Positions 49,801 to 61,600 of a stretch of DNA of 64,000 nt are shown in pieces. Position 1 is the first letter of the stretch. Each line of letters begins with the position of its first letter. Origin of the DNA: Anas platyrhynchos. Lineage: Eukaryota > Chordata > Aves > Anseriformes > Anatidae. The translations under genes were made by a program, and so were the position numbers. The stretch covers positions 108,395,001 to 108,459,000 of the forward strand of contig NC_092588.1 of the NCBI RefSeq assembly GCF_047663525.1. The letters run 5' to 3'. Under the pieces are notes generated by a model. It did not search any database. It was given only the letters and a program-made list of their open reading frames with translations, and had not been told where the DNA came from.

Positions 49801-52800
49801 TTTTGGTATGCCTCCTGCCCTTCAGCCCCGGCTGTCACTTAAAGCTTGCCTTTCTGTTCCTAGAGAATCTCTCTGCCCAAAAGGATGTGCCTGGTTTTAT
49901 GAGAGATTTTTAAATATTACGTGGTAAAACACACGTATTTTTAATAAATTTATCTGGCACTTGGAGGGAACAGACGCAAAAATAAACAAGACAGAGCTAA
50001 AAGCTCCAAAATTATTTCAGGACACCTGAAAAAAATCCTCATGTCATTTGCTGCAAGTAAGCAGTTTGCTTGTTTTTGAGTTCCCACTATGCTTGCTGAA
50101 TTTAACCACTTGCTTGGAGGGGTGGTGAGTGAGGGAAATGGGTGGGCAGCCCTCCCTGGAAGCTGGGTAAGAGGAGGGAGACCGGGCAAGAGGGACAAGT
50201 TCTTGATTTTCCTGTATGGGTGTGTTTCAGCTGAGCATTTCCCTGCATATTCAGTCCACTGGAGTAACCCCTCTCAAGTTGGTAACAGGGCTGTGACAGC
50301 CATAAAATGAGGTGCCTCAATCACATCTCACCTCAGACCTGCCTGCCCCTGGCTCCAAAGGTATGGGTAAAACAGGAAGGTCTGGGCTGAGATGTATTAT
50401 TAAGCTTCCCCCCCCTCCCTCCAATCCCAGTTGTCTTTTAAGCCTGGAGATAGAGCCACACCAGGCGCTCCACTGGTTTTGGGTTGAAAGGAATAAATCT
50501 GCCTTTTAACATTTCCAAAAAAGGGCAGCTAACAACTTGAGGAAGGACAGGAGAAGCAGTAGAAACCGAGAAAACAGCGTGCACATTTTTTTCTCATGAC
50601 AAGGACAGGTTGGTGACCCCCTCTGATGCAGAGGAAGCTTCCTGTGCTGGCTGCCAGTATGGTTTTGCCCTCTCAGTTTTTAAAGCAACTGTGATTCCAG
50701 TGTCTGGAATCACTGCAATTCCAGGTACATTACCAAAACACTTGGTCAGAAGTCAACAAATTGTGTCACTTTGGGCATGCAGTCAAAAGGAAAAAAATAA
50801 AACAAAACCAACTGCATAATTTATTCTGTGCCATGCTCTGAAGCTATCTGTGAGCACAGCTGGTAGAAAATAAATTCATTTAACCAAGCCTTGACTTTTT
50901 CCCCTACAATCTCTTGTCGAAAATACCTGCTTACTTTGAGGAAGAGCAGGAGGAAAACTTCACTGTCTCCTCTTTGTGTGCATGCAATGTGGTCCTCTCG
51001 GTACAGCCTTATAAATTGCTCTTTTTGCAGCTATAAATTCTCACCTGATTCCTGGCCCTCAGAGGAACAGAGCAACTCCATATCTGCATGTGTTATCCCT
51101 GAGCTCAAGAGCAAGGCAAGCTGTTTAGTTTGATATTTTTTTCCCAGCAGCTCGTGTTGTGGTGCTGGTGTGTGGGAAGCTACATGTGCCACCCCGTTTG
51201 CTCAGGGTCACCTCTGAGCCCACGAGGTGTCCTGCGTCCTCTGCTGCCATGTGAAGCAGTGTCAGCACGTCACCGAGGTGCCAGCTCTGCTTCCCATCCG
51301 GAGGGTTTGGGGCTGTGCTTTTTGCATGTCTCTTGTCCCAGGGGGAAGGGTGACAGTAGCCTGTCTCTTCCTCGTGTCTGAGTATGGAGAGGGGGCTGAG
51401 GGTGAGCCCTAGGCTGAGGGTGTTGCGCTGGCTGTTCCTGGGCTGGATATTTGCCATTCAGTAAAAATTCATCAGCGTTTTAGTTGTGGCAGACTCGTCT
51501 GATTTTCTTTTTGCAGGCTGGCTCTTCATGCACCTAGTGAACAGGCAGGAGTTGGTAGAAGTTAAAAATGCACGCAGAGCTGCTGCTGGGGAAAAAAGCC
51601 AATATCACCAACTGACCTACGCTATCAGCAGGATCTTTTGTGGGGGAAAATACACATACCCTTAATACTTGCAGGTCCCAAGAAGACAAGTTGGGACCTG
51701 GCACTCCAGTAACGTACTGTCAAAGCCATCAGCCCTGCCCCATAAAGCAGGATTTCTGAGCACCCCAAGCACAGCTGTTTGGCTGGGGTAGCAGGCTGTC
51801 TTCTCACTGTCCTCTGGTGAGGCTGGGCTTCTTTCATACAGCACTGTTCTGTGTGGGGCAAATGCTAGCAGCTCATTTCCAACATCTCAGGAAGTATTTC
51901 AAATTACAGACACAGGAGAAAGTATCAGTGGAGAAGAAATACGGATATTTGTGGAAGACATGTGGTTGTGTTTTCTTTGGAGAGGGTCGGCTGTGCCAGC
52001 ATGTTGTAATGACTTGCATTTTGTTTTATTCATAGAGCAGGATGACTGTCAGTCAGCTCACCGCTTTTCTCTGTGTCTGTCTGAGACAAATCCACGTGTT
52101 TTGAGGTCATCATTGTGAACGTTCAGCAGAGAGCGCACCATCCCACTCACTTTTTTGCTGTAAAATAAAAAGCTCTTTAGGTTTATACCCACTATTCTTT
52201 CAAAACGATTGAACTCGATTTATTTCACTCCACCACAAAACACCTTATAATAAAGTTTTAGTATCTTTTAGCCGAAGGGAATAATGAAGATTTCAAGCCT
52301 GGCTTGTCAGAGAGTGACTTGCATACCGAGCCTGAGTTGTAGAACAAAAGGGTTATTTAAACAGAAAAAGATGGGATCCTGACTTTCTTGCAGCTGTTCT
52401 GAGAAAAGCTTGTCTGCACGCAAAATATTACACAGCTCTGTGTTTTTGCACTGACATCTAATTTCTGTCATTGCTTATGTGATAAATCTATATATGTTGA
52501 ATAGAGATGCTTTTTTTCAAGTAGTAACTTCATGAAGCTAGCACAAATGACTTTTGAGGGTGGAATCCTCCTTTGAAGCAGTTCCTCTTGAAGAAAACTA
52601 TCCATAGCCCATGAGCTGAGGGGTGTCATGCTTGTCAACTTCAGATAATATATTTATACCCATTGTGTAAAAAAACTTTCTTTTTTTTTTCTTTTTTTTT
52701 TTTTTCTCAGCATTGATTATGTTACACATCAGTATCTATTCTTCTTGTGAAACTGTTTCTCTTGCATATAAAAATACATTTTTGTGCATAGGAGAATGGA

Positions 52801-55330
52801 TAATCTGCATGCACAATAAGTGAAACGAATAAGGACATTTTACTGAGAGTTACGCTCTGGTTTTAGGACGTTTGTTACAAAACCTGTTTTTATTTTACAT
52901 CTATGGCTAGCAGTTATTTTTCAGGATCTTTCTTTATAATTAGTTGAAAAACTGAATCAGGGTAGTGATTTTTTTTTCCAGATAGGCTAATTCTGGTTCC
53001 TTACCTAGAAATATAATGAAACTGAGTTTTACGCTAACTTGGTGTTTACATTTGCTGTTAATCATGTTCTGTTTGTGGGGTATGAGAGAGCATTTCAGGG
53101 GTCATGCTATCACTTTTTTACCCAACTACCTCATAAATTAATTAGTAATTTTAGTTAATGCCAGGGCGGCTTAGTCATTTTGTAAGTATTTCAAGTAGCT
53201 GCTGGGATGACACAGCAATGTTACCAATTAACTATGCCAACCTTTACTCTTACTCTGGCTGTTAACTCAGCTGAAAATGCCCTGTGATGCTGTGCTTTGG
53301 CATGTACCACCTCAGGGGCTCACAGATTCCCCCAGCCCTGAGCTGGAAAAGTGTCAGTTATAACAGCCAAAAATTTAGGCAGACCCTCTGTGGTTTGTGC
53401 TTTGTGCTACTGCCATTGAAGAAGACAGTGAATGGGGAGGGCTCAGTTTCTGCCGTGACTGGCACTGCGTGACATTCCCTACTTGTGTTTTTTATTTATT
53501 TGTTGGCTCAGAAAGGAAATCAATCAATCTGGGTTAAGAGATTCAGGGATTTCAGCTGGGTAGCAATTTCAGCATGACTCATAACACTTCACAAAATTAG
53601 CTTGCCAAGAAAATGTGCTTCTATAAAACTCTCAGGTACCTGGGCTTGAGGTGCAGTTGGAGGAGAAATCATTTTGATGGCAGAGCTCATAACAGTCCAG
53701 CTCAGGACCTTTGGCGACGGCGAGGGAAAGAATCATCAGTATTGATCATCCCAAGTCCTGATAGCCCTGGCACGGTGCCACGTCGCCTTCAGCTCCGTGT
53801 TGCTGCAGCAGTCCTGGGTAGGCACAGAGGCAGGGGCAGGCACAGGACTGAAGGTGGGAGCAGGGGAACAGCCAGCTGCCCACCCAGCATCAGGAAGTGA
53901 TTGTCCTGTATCCATGCAGAGAGATATGCAGTAGGAAACTGGATCTTTCCAGAATTTATCCGCATTTTAATAGGCTAATCAAGTTTTCTTAATTCAGAAG
54001 AACAGCTCCCCTAGATATGAGCAGGGCTAATCATAAATCTGAAAAGATGATTAGCCTTTATTTGCAGTTGTTTCTCTTGACTGGTGGATGCTATTGCAGT
54101 GAAGCCTGGTTCAGTTTTATTGTGCCAGCAAGGAGTGAGTACCAACCAGATGCTGCTACTGGCAGCTTCCCTGCTCTACCTCTGCACCTCCCACCCTACC
54201 ATTTTCCCCACAGCAGCTTGAGTGACTTCCTTCATCCTCCCTGCAGCACCGCTCTCCTCCTCGAGCTGATTGTGCTTCTGCTGTTGAAGTGCTGCGGTGC
54301 TGGGTGCAGGGGCTGAGCAGGGAGGTTTTCCTTGCTGCACTTCATCTGTTGCTGAACAGGTACCTGGGTGATGGAATGTCAAATAGACTGATAAAATTTG
54401 TGCTTATTTCAAGGGGAAAATAGTCCGTGCTGTTAAATAAAGCTGTATCACAGAGGTGCCAGTAAGCTGAATTAAGGAGCCATGAGCTGCCTGCCTTTTC
54501 CTTAAATTCACCTGATGCAGTGAAATTATCTGAAAACAGGCAAAATCTCAGTTCTGAGCTTCTGTAAACTCCTGAGGAAATGCCTGTGCCTCAGTCTTCC
54601 CAGTAAAGTACCGAAGGCAAACTGCCAGTAATAATTGCATGAAGCACAAAGTAAATTTATTTCGCCATAAAAATAAAATTAGAGATTAGCATCTGGGCTT
54701 GTTTCTCCCCCTGTTTTGCTGCACCCGCTGCACTCGGATGTATCTCTCCTTTGTATCTGCGGGTGTGGTACCTTTCCTACAGCAGGAAAAGTTCCCGAGC
54801 ACTTGGTTTCATGTGGCACCACCATACCTTCTCCTGCTTCTTCGCGGGCGTGAATCACACCTGCAGGATTAGGGAAGGGAATTGCAGAATTTCCCTCCCC
54901 TCTTGCACACAAGCTCAGCTCAGAGCCGAAATGTAGCATTGCCACGGCGAGCTGAGCGCAGGCACTCAGGACTTGAAATTACCCTGCTGCTTGGGAGTTT
55001 GGATTTTTTTGCTCGTGAAGCAATCACTTTGCTTTTAGACCCACGTTCTTCACATCTGGAGAGAAGCAGGAGGAGCAGCGCCTCAGACATCGCCTGCCGG
55101 TAGGTGGGCTGCTGCACGAACTGCTATCCTGAAGCAGGTTCAATGGCAAGCGGGGTCTCACCTCTGATGCTTTATCTCCTTTGGTTTGATCTTGCCAGGG
55201 CGCAGATGGGAGTTAAAAGCGGCACGGGTATCCACGTGAGAACACGGGGCATGCACTCACAGGGTGTAAGCAATCACCTGCAGTTGCATTGAGCCTGGGA
55301 TGGGAAGTAGGAAGTGCTGTGCTCAAGCTT
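43853..55330. other. Intergenic sequence, gene not recognised
   Basis: No coding exon recognised. It contains a CAGACAGACGG-type short repeat near 44255-44281, A-runs at 46386-46403 and about 48185-48212, a (TA)n at about 48842-48858, and a T-rich tract at about 52680-52706. Open frames of 100-143 codons around 44.6-45.5 kb have no known motif. Confidence 0.55.
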
Positions 55331-55334
55331 CCTG

Positions 55335-55342
55335 TATAAATA
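55335..55342 (+). promoter_or_regulatory. Candidate TATA box
   Basis: TATAAATA in the context cctgtataaataaatgcagc. A GC-richer segment ending in a strong splice donor follows, which is why this TATA match is listed while others are not. Confidence 0.3.
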
Positions 55343-55364
55343 AATGCAGCTTTCCCACAGCTAC

Positions 55365-55658
55365 TGCATGCAAGCTGTGGCGTGCTTTTAAGATATAATG
55401 GCAGCGTGCTCCTAATAGCAGGGAGGGGATTAGCTATCAGAGTGGCAAAGGGAGCGGGAGGCAAGTCCTGCTGCGGTCCTAAAAAGTGCACAGCTGTCAG
55501 ACAGACGGAGGGGAGGAAGGGTGTGCGAGAGAGATCTGCCTCTGCCTCTGATTGCGAGCTACAGTGGTTGTGACATTATGATTCTTGGGAGCGCTGAAGT
55601 GTGAGTGAAGCTATTGAAAAGTCAAACAGCTGGGAGTGAAGACTGCTCTGCTTTCAAG
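55365..55658 (+). other. Candidate 5' non-coding exon
   Basis: About 290 bases run from the expected start 30 bases after the TATA box to the donor CAAG|gtatgt (55659-55664). The segment is GC-richer than its flanks and holds only very short upstream-type reading frames, such as ATG at 55399 and at 55579. By known gene order a plus-strand gene (RNF144B) should begin in this direction, but its first coding exon was not found in the window, so the assignment is not proven. Confidence 0.3.
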
Positions 55659-55664
55659 GTATGT

Positions 55665-58600
55665 TGGAATATAGCTTTCTGCCTCTTTTTTTCCTTAGCA
55701 AAAATAATGAAGGAACAGAAAACCGACATTTGCTTAGAAAACAGAAAAGGTCTAGCTGGCAGAAAAGGTGAGGAATAGAGTGATTGAAGAGCTAGAATAA
55801 ATATTATTCCTGGTTTGGCTAAAACTGAGCTGTGTGGTGCGTAGGACTGAGGCAAAAAGGCAGTCTTGGAGTCAGGACGATTAAAGGCACAGAAAACGAA
55901 ATAGATGTGAGGTACTGCCCAGGAGGGTGAAATTACTTCTGACAGTGGAACTTTTAAAGGAATATCTCTACGAGGAGGTTGAAAATGCAGCAGTATTAGG
56001 ACATGTAGCTGTGTGGGAAGCAGTTGCTAAGATGGCACACTGTGTCATATCGGCTGTACCTTACATACAAGAACTCACTTCATGCTGAAGACACATCAGA
56101 TTAGGTCGGAGGGAGCCCGAGTTTAAAATTCAGGTTTCCTCCTGGTTTAAAGCTGTTCCTTATGTCACAGTATGGTACGGCTGCTGTCAGGAAGGAAAAA
56201 ATATACTTATCTGTATTTTAATGTACAGGTCTAAACTGTTCAGGGTCTAGGGTTATGTAGTTTAGGTAAACACATACTAAAAATGCAATAGATCTGTTTG
56301 CTAGTATGCGTTAAGTTTTTCTGTTTCTTTTGCACTAAACAGCAAATAGCATTTCTTAGTATGTTTGTACTGCTTTCTCTTTTCCAGTGGCAGGCTTTCT
56401 CAGTACAAAGCTGCTTTGGTAATGAAGATGTTTCACTCAGGCTTATTATAAGGCTCTGTATTTTCTGTAATAAAAAGGCACTCTGCTTCCCAACTCTGTA
56501 TGGCAATATCAAATATGCTCCTTGTAGAGAGTACTGCAAGTAGTAAAATATTTAGGATGGCGATAGTTAAGGAAACATTACAGGGTGACTTCCTATCCTC
56601 TGTAAAAACAGCGAATGCTTTTAAGAAGTACATTTGAGCAGAGAGAGAGGCTGTGACTGAAATACCCCGGTGCCGCTTTGGAGCTGGCCATGAGCAGGCA
56701 CAGTAACGTGATCTGTTTTGCTGCCCTCAGCCTGAAGGGCAAGTGGGCTTTGTTAAGGGCAAGCACAGGGGCTGGAATAGCAATAAGTCTAGAAACAGAA
56801 GTTTTAAAACCTTGTCCTTCAATATTTTCCAGAACAAATATATTGGCCTGATCCTCCTCCTGTTTAGGGCTTGTCCATGCCTGAAAATGTGAGTGGGTGT
56901 ATGGGTTGTTGTCACAGCATGAAAGTGGCTGAAGCCCTTCTCACAGGGAGCCTTGGAAAAAATACAGCATGCTGGAAAGGCGATGGCTGTAGTGATGATC
57001 CTGAAAGCAATGCTTTACGTTATGGATTAGGGAGAATGTGTTTGCAGAGCACCTAGAGCCGTGGTGAAGTGGGAAGTATTCCTTCAGAAGCTGGAGCTAT
57101 TCCAGAGCCAAGCCAGTATGATGAGACTCAGACTCCTTTTCTGCCAGGCTTCTTACTGTCTGGTGGGGGTATTTAACACACGGCACTGTTGACTTACATA
57201 AGGACATGGAAACCTCCCTACACTTCGTGTAGGAACAGCATTTGGCAACTTGCTTGTTTCTGTTCCCCATGTCTCACTGTATCCTGTGTGCTCCTCACCG
57301 ACAGGCACTCTTCTTCCCTGCATATGGTGACATTTTGGTAATTTTGTCTGTGCAGTGGTGTACTTTGGAGCAGAAGTGAATAATATAAATAGCCAGCGAT
57401 ACGGAGTTGTTCCTCTTTAGCTCGGTTCTTGGATTACACTGTTCTCTAAATGCTGCATAAGCTTTGTAAAAACAAATGAACAATGTGGAAGTGGCTGTCT
57501 GACCTTTCTCTTCTGTTGGAGGGGGAAAGTATGTACTTGACCTTATTAACATCTTCAGTTTAAAATGCAACTACGGAAAGCAGCAAGTCGCTTTACAGCA
57601 GAACAAGCAGCACTAATACTTAACCTGATTCCCCGTTCATTAGTACACTGGTGATAATATCTGTCATAGGAGCCCTGTGCCTGTAATCTGCCTGGTCCAG
57701 ACACTGCAGTGCCTTTTAGTGGTGTGAGCCAGCGAAGGGTATTGCTTGAATGTGTGGTTTAAAGAAACTGCGAGAGACTTGCTGACCCTCTTTGTGAGCG
57801 GGGAGTTTTCTTGAATATGCGTGAGACTCCACGATGCTGATAGATCCTACATATCAGATCCATAAATATCTCCTGGGCTGGTAGTATTGTGAAATCTGAG
57901 ACTGTAATTACAGCTCCAGGCCCATGATCACAAGCACATGTGAACAAAACACCGTGGCAGGCTGCCAGTGTCGCCGTGAACCGAGTCCATCGGACCTCCT
58001 GGCACACGGCAGAGGAGACATTGCCTCCAGCTTGGTGAGGCTGGGTCTGCCCTTCTCCTCCGCATGCTCACGGAGGATGGGTACAGTTCCCTCCTCTGGC
58101 TTCCCCGTGCCAAAGGCTGCCCTGGTGTAATGCACTGAACAAATTCCCTTCATTACACAACAGCCAGGAATAACCTTATAATCACTCCACCTCAAAATTA
58201 ATCTTTTTGTTTGTGAAGGGGAACGCTGAACGAACCAAAAAGGAACAGATCGTAAGGGAAGGACAGCAGTGACACCAAGGTCTGCCTCCATCGTGTTGTA
58301 TTTCTGCCCAAGCTGAGCTCCGGTGCTCGACTGTGAGCCTTCTAACCTGACAGAGAGAAGTACAGGTCGGAGGGCCATCATACACTGCAAATTTACCCAG
58401 TGCTGGACAAATATTTACAGAGGTGCCTGTGCCAAATAGCATTGTGCTGATCAGTAAGAAAATAGTGTTCAGTAATCTTTTTTCTGTCTCGTAAACGTTT
58501 TCAACTTGGTGGGAACTGAGTGGGCATTACATTCATGAAGTAGATCATTACTGGCAGATATTAAAATGCTCTTAAAAAAAAATAAAAAAGATAGCATCTC

Positions 58601-61600
58601 AAATTGTACTTCCTACTGAAGTGGGACTTTTCCAACTCCTCATCTTCCAGGGAGGAGCAGAGGTGCTGAGTGAAGGCTTGATAGCACGACTAGGTTAACT
58701 GCATTGCAAACACACTTTCAAATATAAAATGTAGCTGTATAAAATAATATTTTGTTGATGCTGTTTCCTAGATCTCTTTGTATGTGTAGGTGCTTGCACA
58801 CAATGACACGTGTTCCCCATTTCTGGTTCCTCTTATTCTATTTTAATACAGAAAAGAGGTGGGTTGCCCAAGGTCTGGGTGTTTTTTGCTGTATTTCTAG
58901 GGGAATCTGCTCAAGCTACACAGTAAAATGCATTGTTTAAGCACCCCTATGCTTAAACACAGATTGGTGTCAGATGGTGCTTCGGTTATAAATGCCATCT
59001 GATTCTCTGAATGTCCCTAGTGCCTGCAAGTGCAGTTTTGGCTTCGGTGCAGTTTGGGCCACACAGCCCTGGGACCTGTGAGCATCCTTGTGCCTCAGGT
59101 TTCCCCTTGTTGAGATCTCTGCAGTCCCTGCCAGCACCAGACACAGCAATTTGGGCTGCTGGAGGCTGGCTTTTGCTGCAGAATAGCTAACCTCCCTCAA
59201 GTGAGGCAGTCTCAGACACGCCGTAGCCAAGGAACTGCCTATTAAATTATGTTTGTGTAAAACCTAATGAGAAATTCTGTACCCTTCTGACAGACTTCAA
59301 AACCCATAAACAAGGGCAGCTAAGTGAGTCAGGGTGGGACCGAAGCGTGGCTCCAGAACTGGGACTTGATAAGAGTGTGCTTTGATTTTGGTCTGGAGCT
59401 GCTACCAGTGAAGAAGATGAAGTCACGATGTGCTGGTCATGAAAACCTTGGCCAATGTATTACCGTGCAAAACTCCAGCATGTGTGTGGGGTTTTGTGCA
59501 TGCTAGAGCACATCTCTTGTATGGGGTTTCTTGTTGTAGACACAGCAGTCATGGAGAGTTGTCTACATGCTTTTTGCCCAATGGAGAGACAAGAGATGCT
59601 GATGAAGAGACAGAGTACAGAATTACTTTTTACTGGAAGGGAAAAAAAACACAACACATTTTACCATCATGCACATCTTCCTCCCCTTTAATTGAGAACA
59701 TTGCTATGTATTTGTGTCTGTTGCAAGCTTTTCTGGCTTTTGCTTTGCTGCAATAATGAGGAGAGAAGGGAAAATACAAGACACGAGTCATTCAAAGCAT
59801 GGACGCTGTCTGGGTGTCTAACAGCAGCTTTGATATTCGTGCTAGATTATACAAAATGTTGTATCCCCAGACATCCAGCAAGTAAATGTGCAGATCTGAG
59901 AACCTTTATGTGCTCTGTGTGTCTGCAAAAAGGAAAAAACATTGCAACAGAAGAGCTATCTCCCTCCATTCAGGGGCTGAAACAGGTCCTTCATGGCCAT
60001 GTTTACTTGCACTTTTATGTATTATATATTACTGTGGCTTAGAGCTGAATTCCTTGCTCATGAATATATAGCCAGAAATCAGTCAAAATTAAATACTCTA
60101 AAGCCCTGTGTACATAGAAGGAAAAACACATTTCATGACAGCTAGCAAATAGGCTAATCATTTGCATGCAAAGAAAATTCCAGCGTTAACTAGAGGCTGT
60201 GACGTGCAGGCTGACACTGGTTACGTCTGAGCTGTAGATGGGAATGATCATGTCTCTGCTTAATTTTGGAAGGATTTGACGGGTGGAGGTGGGGAGAAGA
60301 CGATGGAAAAATAGCTGGTGTGTTCCCCTGTCCTGTCTCGTCCCCAAAAGGAAAAGTTACAAAGATGTCAGTGGGGAAAACTAGCTGAGCTTGTGGGCTA
60401 TCTGACGGTGCACTCACTTGAAGCTTCCTCAAGCAGTGGGCTGTTGGCTGATCACTGATCCTGGAGCCTTTCCTGGTGGAGTTTCCCCAGTATAGGGCTA
60501 AGATAACATGCACAGGGCCAGCAAGGACTTGCTTGGTGAAGGTTTGCACAACTGAGAGGATGCAATCTTGCACCCTCCTGACCTCTTTGCAGTTGTATCG
60601 ATGAGTTTGGTGCTGGGGAGTCTCCATCACGCTCTCCAGGGAGGATTTGTGGGAAAGAAAATCATAGCCTTTGCCTGAAGTGGAGTAAAAGTCATGTGTA
60701 TACATATAATTTAGCTGATGCTACTTTAAGGACATGTGTTTTTTGGACTGGTCAATGTTTTTATTGCAAATACCCAAGTAGCATACATGGCTTGACCATT
60801 TTCAGCCCCCTTGTTGACCTGGCTTCCCACATTTTGACATGATGGGACAACAAATGAAGGACACAAGCACTTGTGGGGAGAGGAGTAGACAAGGACTTGA
60901 GAATACTTACTGTACTTCTTTTTCCTCATTATTTTTTTGAGAGGTGTTGGTTCTCGTGGTCATAATTAAGAGACCAGCCTCCAGAAAGATATCCTTAGAA
61001 AGACTTCTGTGAGATCGTCATTATAGCAAGGCTACGAGGTCCGTCAGTCCTGTGCTCCAGATGTTCATTTTTCTGAGTGTTTGGGGGGCTTTGGAAGGGC
61101 AGCTTCCTTTAACTATTCCTGGTGTCTATGCACACATAAGCAGGCCCACTTGGAGCCCTTGGAAGCATTCCTTTTGGCAGGGCTTTGATTTTATGGCTCA
61201 GATCAAGTACAGCGCTCTGTCCTTTCCTCATCTGAGGACCTGACAGAGGAGTTTAGGGATACGGTTTAGGGATACTAGTTTCATAGCTAGCTGTGAGAAG
61301 CAGTGGCAGTTACTTCAATAAATGCAAGTGTTCGTTTCAAAGCAAGTTGCTCATGTCAGGGTCCAAACCTCTGCTATTGCTTCTTAATGACTCTGTATTT
61401 TTTCTTACTGAGCTCTAGCACCGTCAGTAGCTACTCACATCGTTTGCGTAATACAAAGTGTTACATTAGCTACAGTGACTTCCCCAAGGTCTCATCTTCA
61501 GACTTGACTCTCAGCCTTACCCCAGGGTCACCCCTCCCAACATTCGAAGTCATTGAGACTTGTTTGGATCAAAGGCATTTTTCAATATTTTGCCTTTTTA

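Noticed and set aside
57908..58390. 160-codon minus-strand frame
   Set aside because: No recognisable domain, no splice context, and overlapping frames on both strands.
60190..60705. 171-codon minus-strand frame with a QVLAG string reminiscent of the cystatin QxVxG motif
   Set aside because: The spacing around YN...QVLAG looks loosely cystatin-like, but the conserved cysteines, PW motif and exon structure are absent. A frame this long is expected by chance in 64 kb. A structure-aware search finding no cystatin hit would confirm the rejection.
35328..61265. Shared words near 35.33 kb and 61.24 kb (ctgacagaggag followed by gggatat-like sequence)
   Set aside because: Only about a dozen bases match before the sequences diverge, too little to claim a dispersed repeat.
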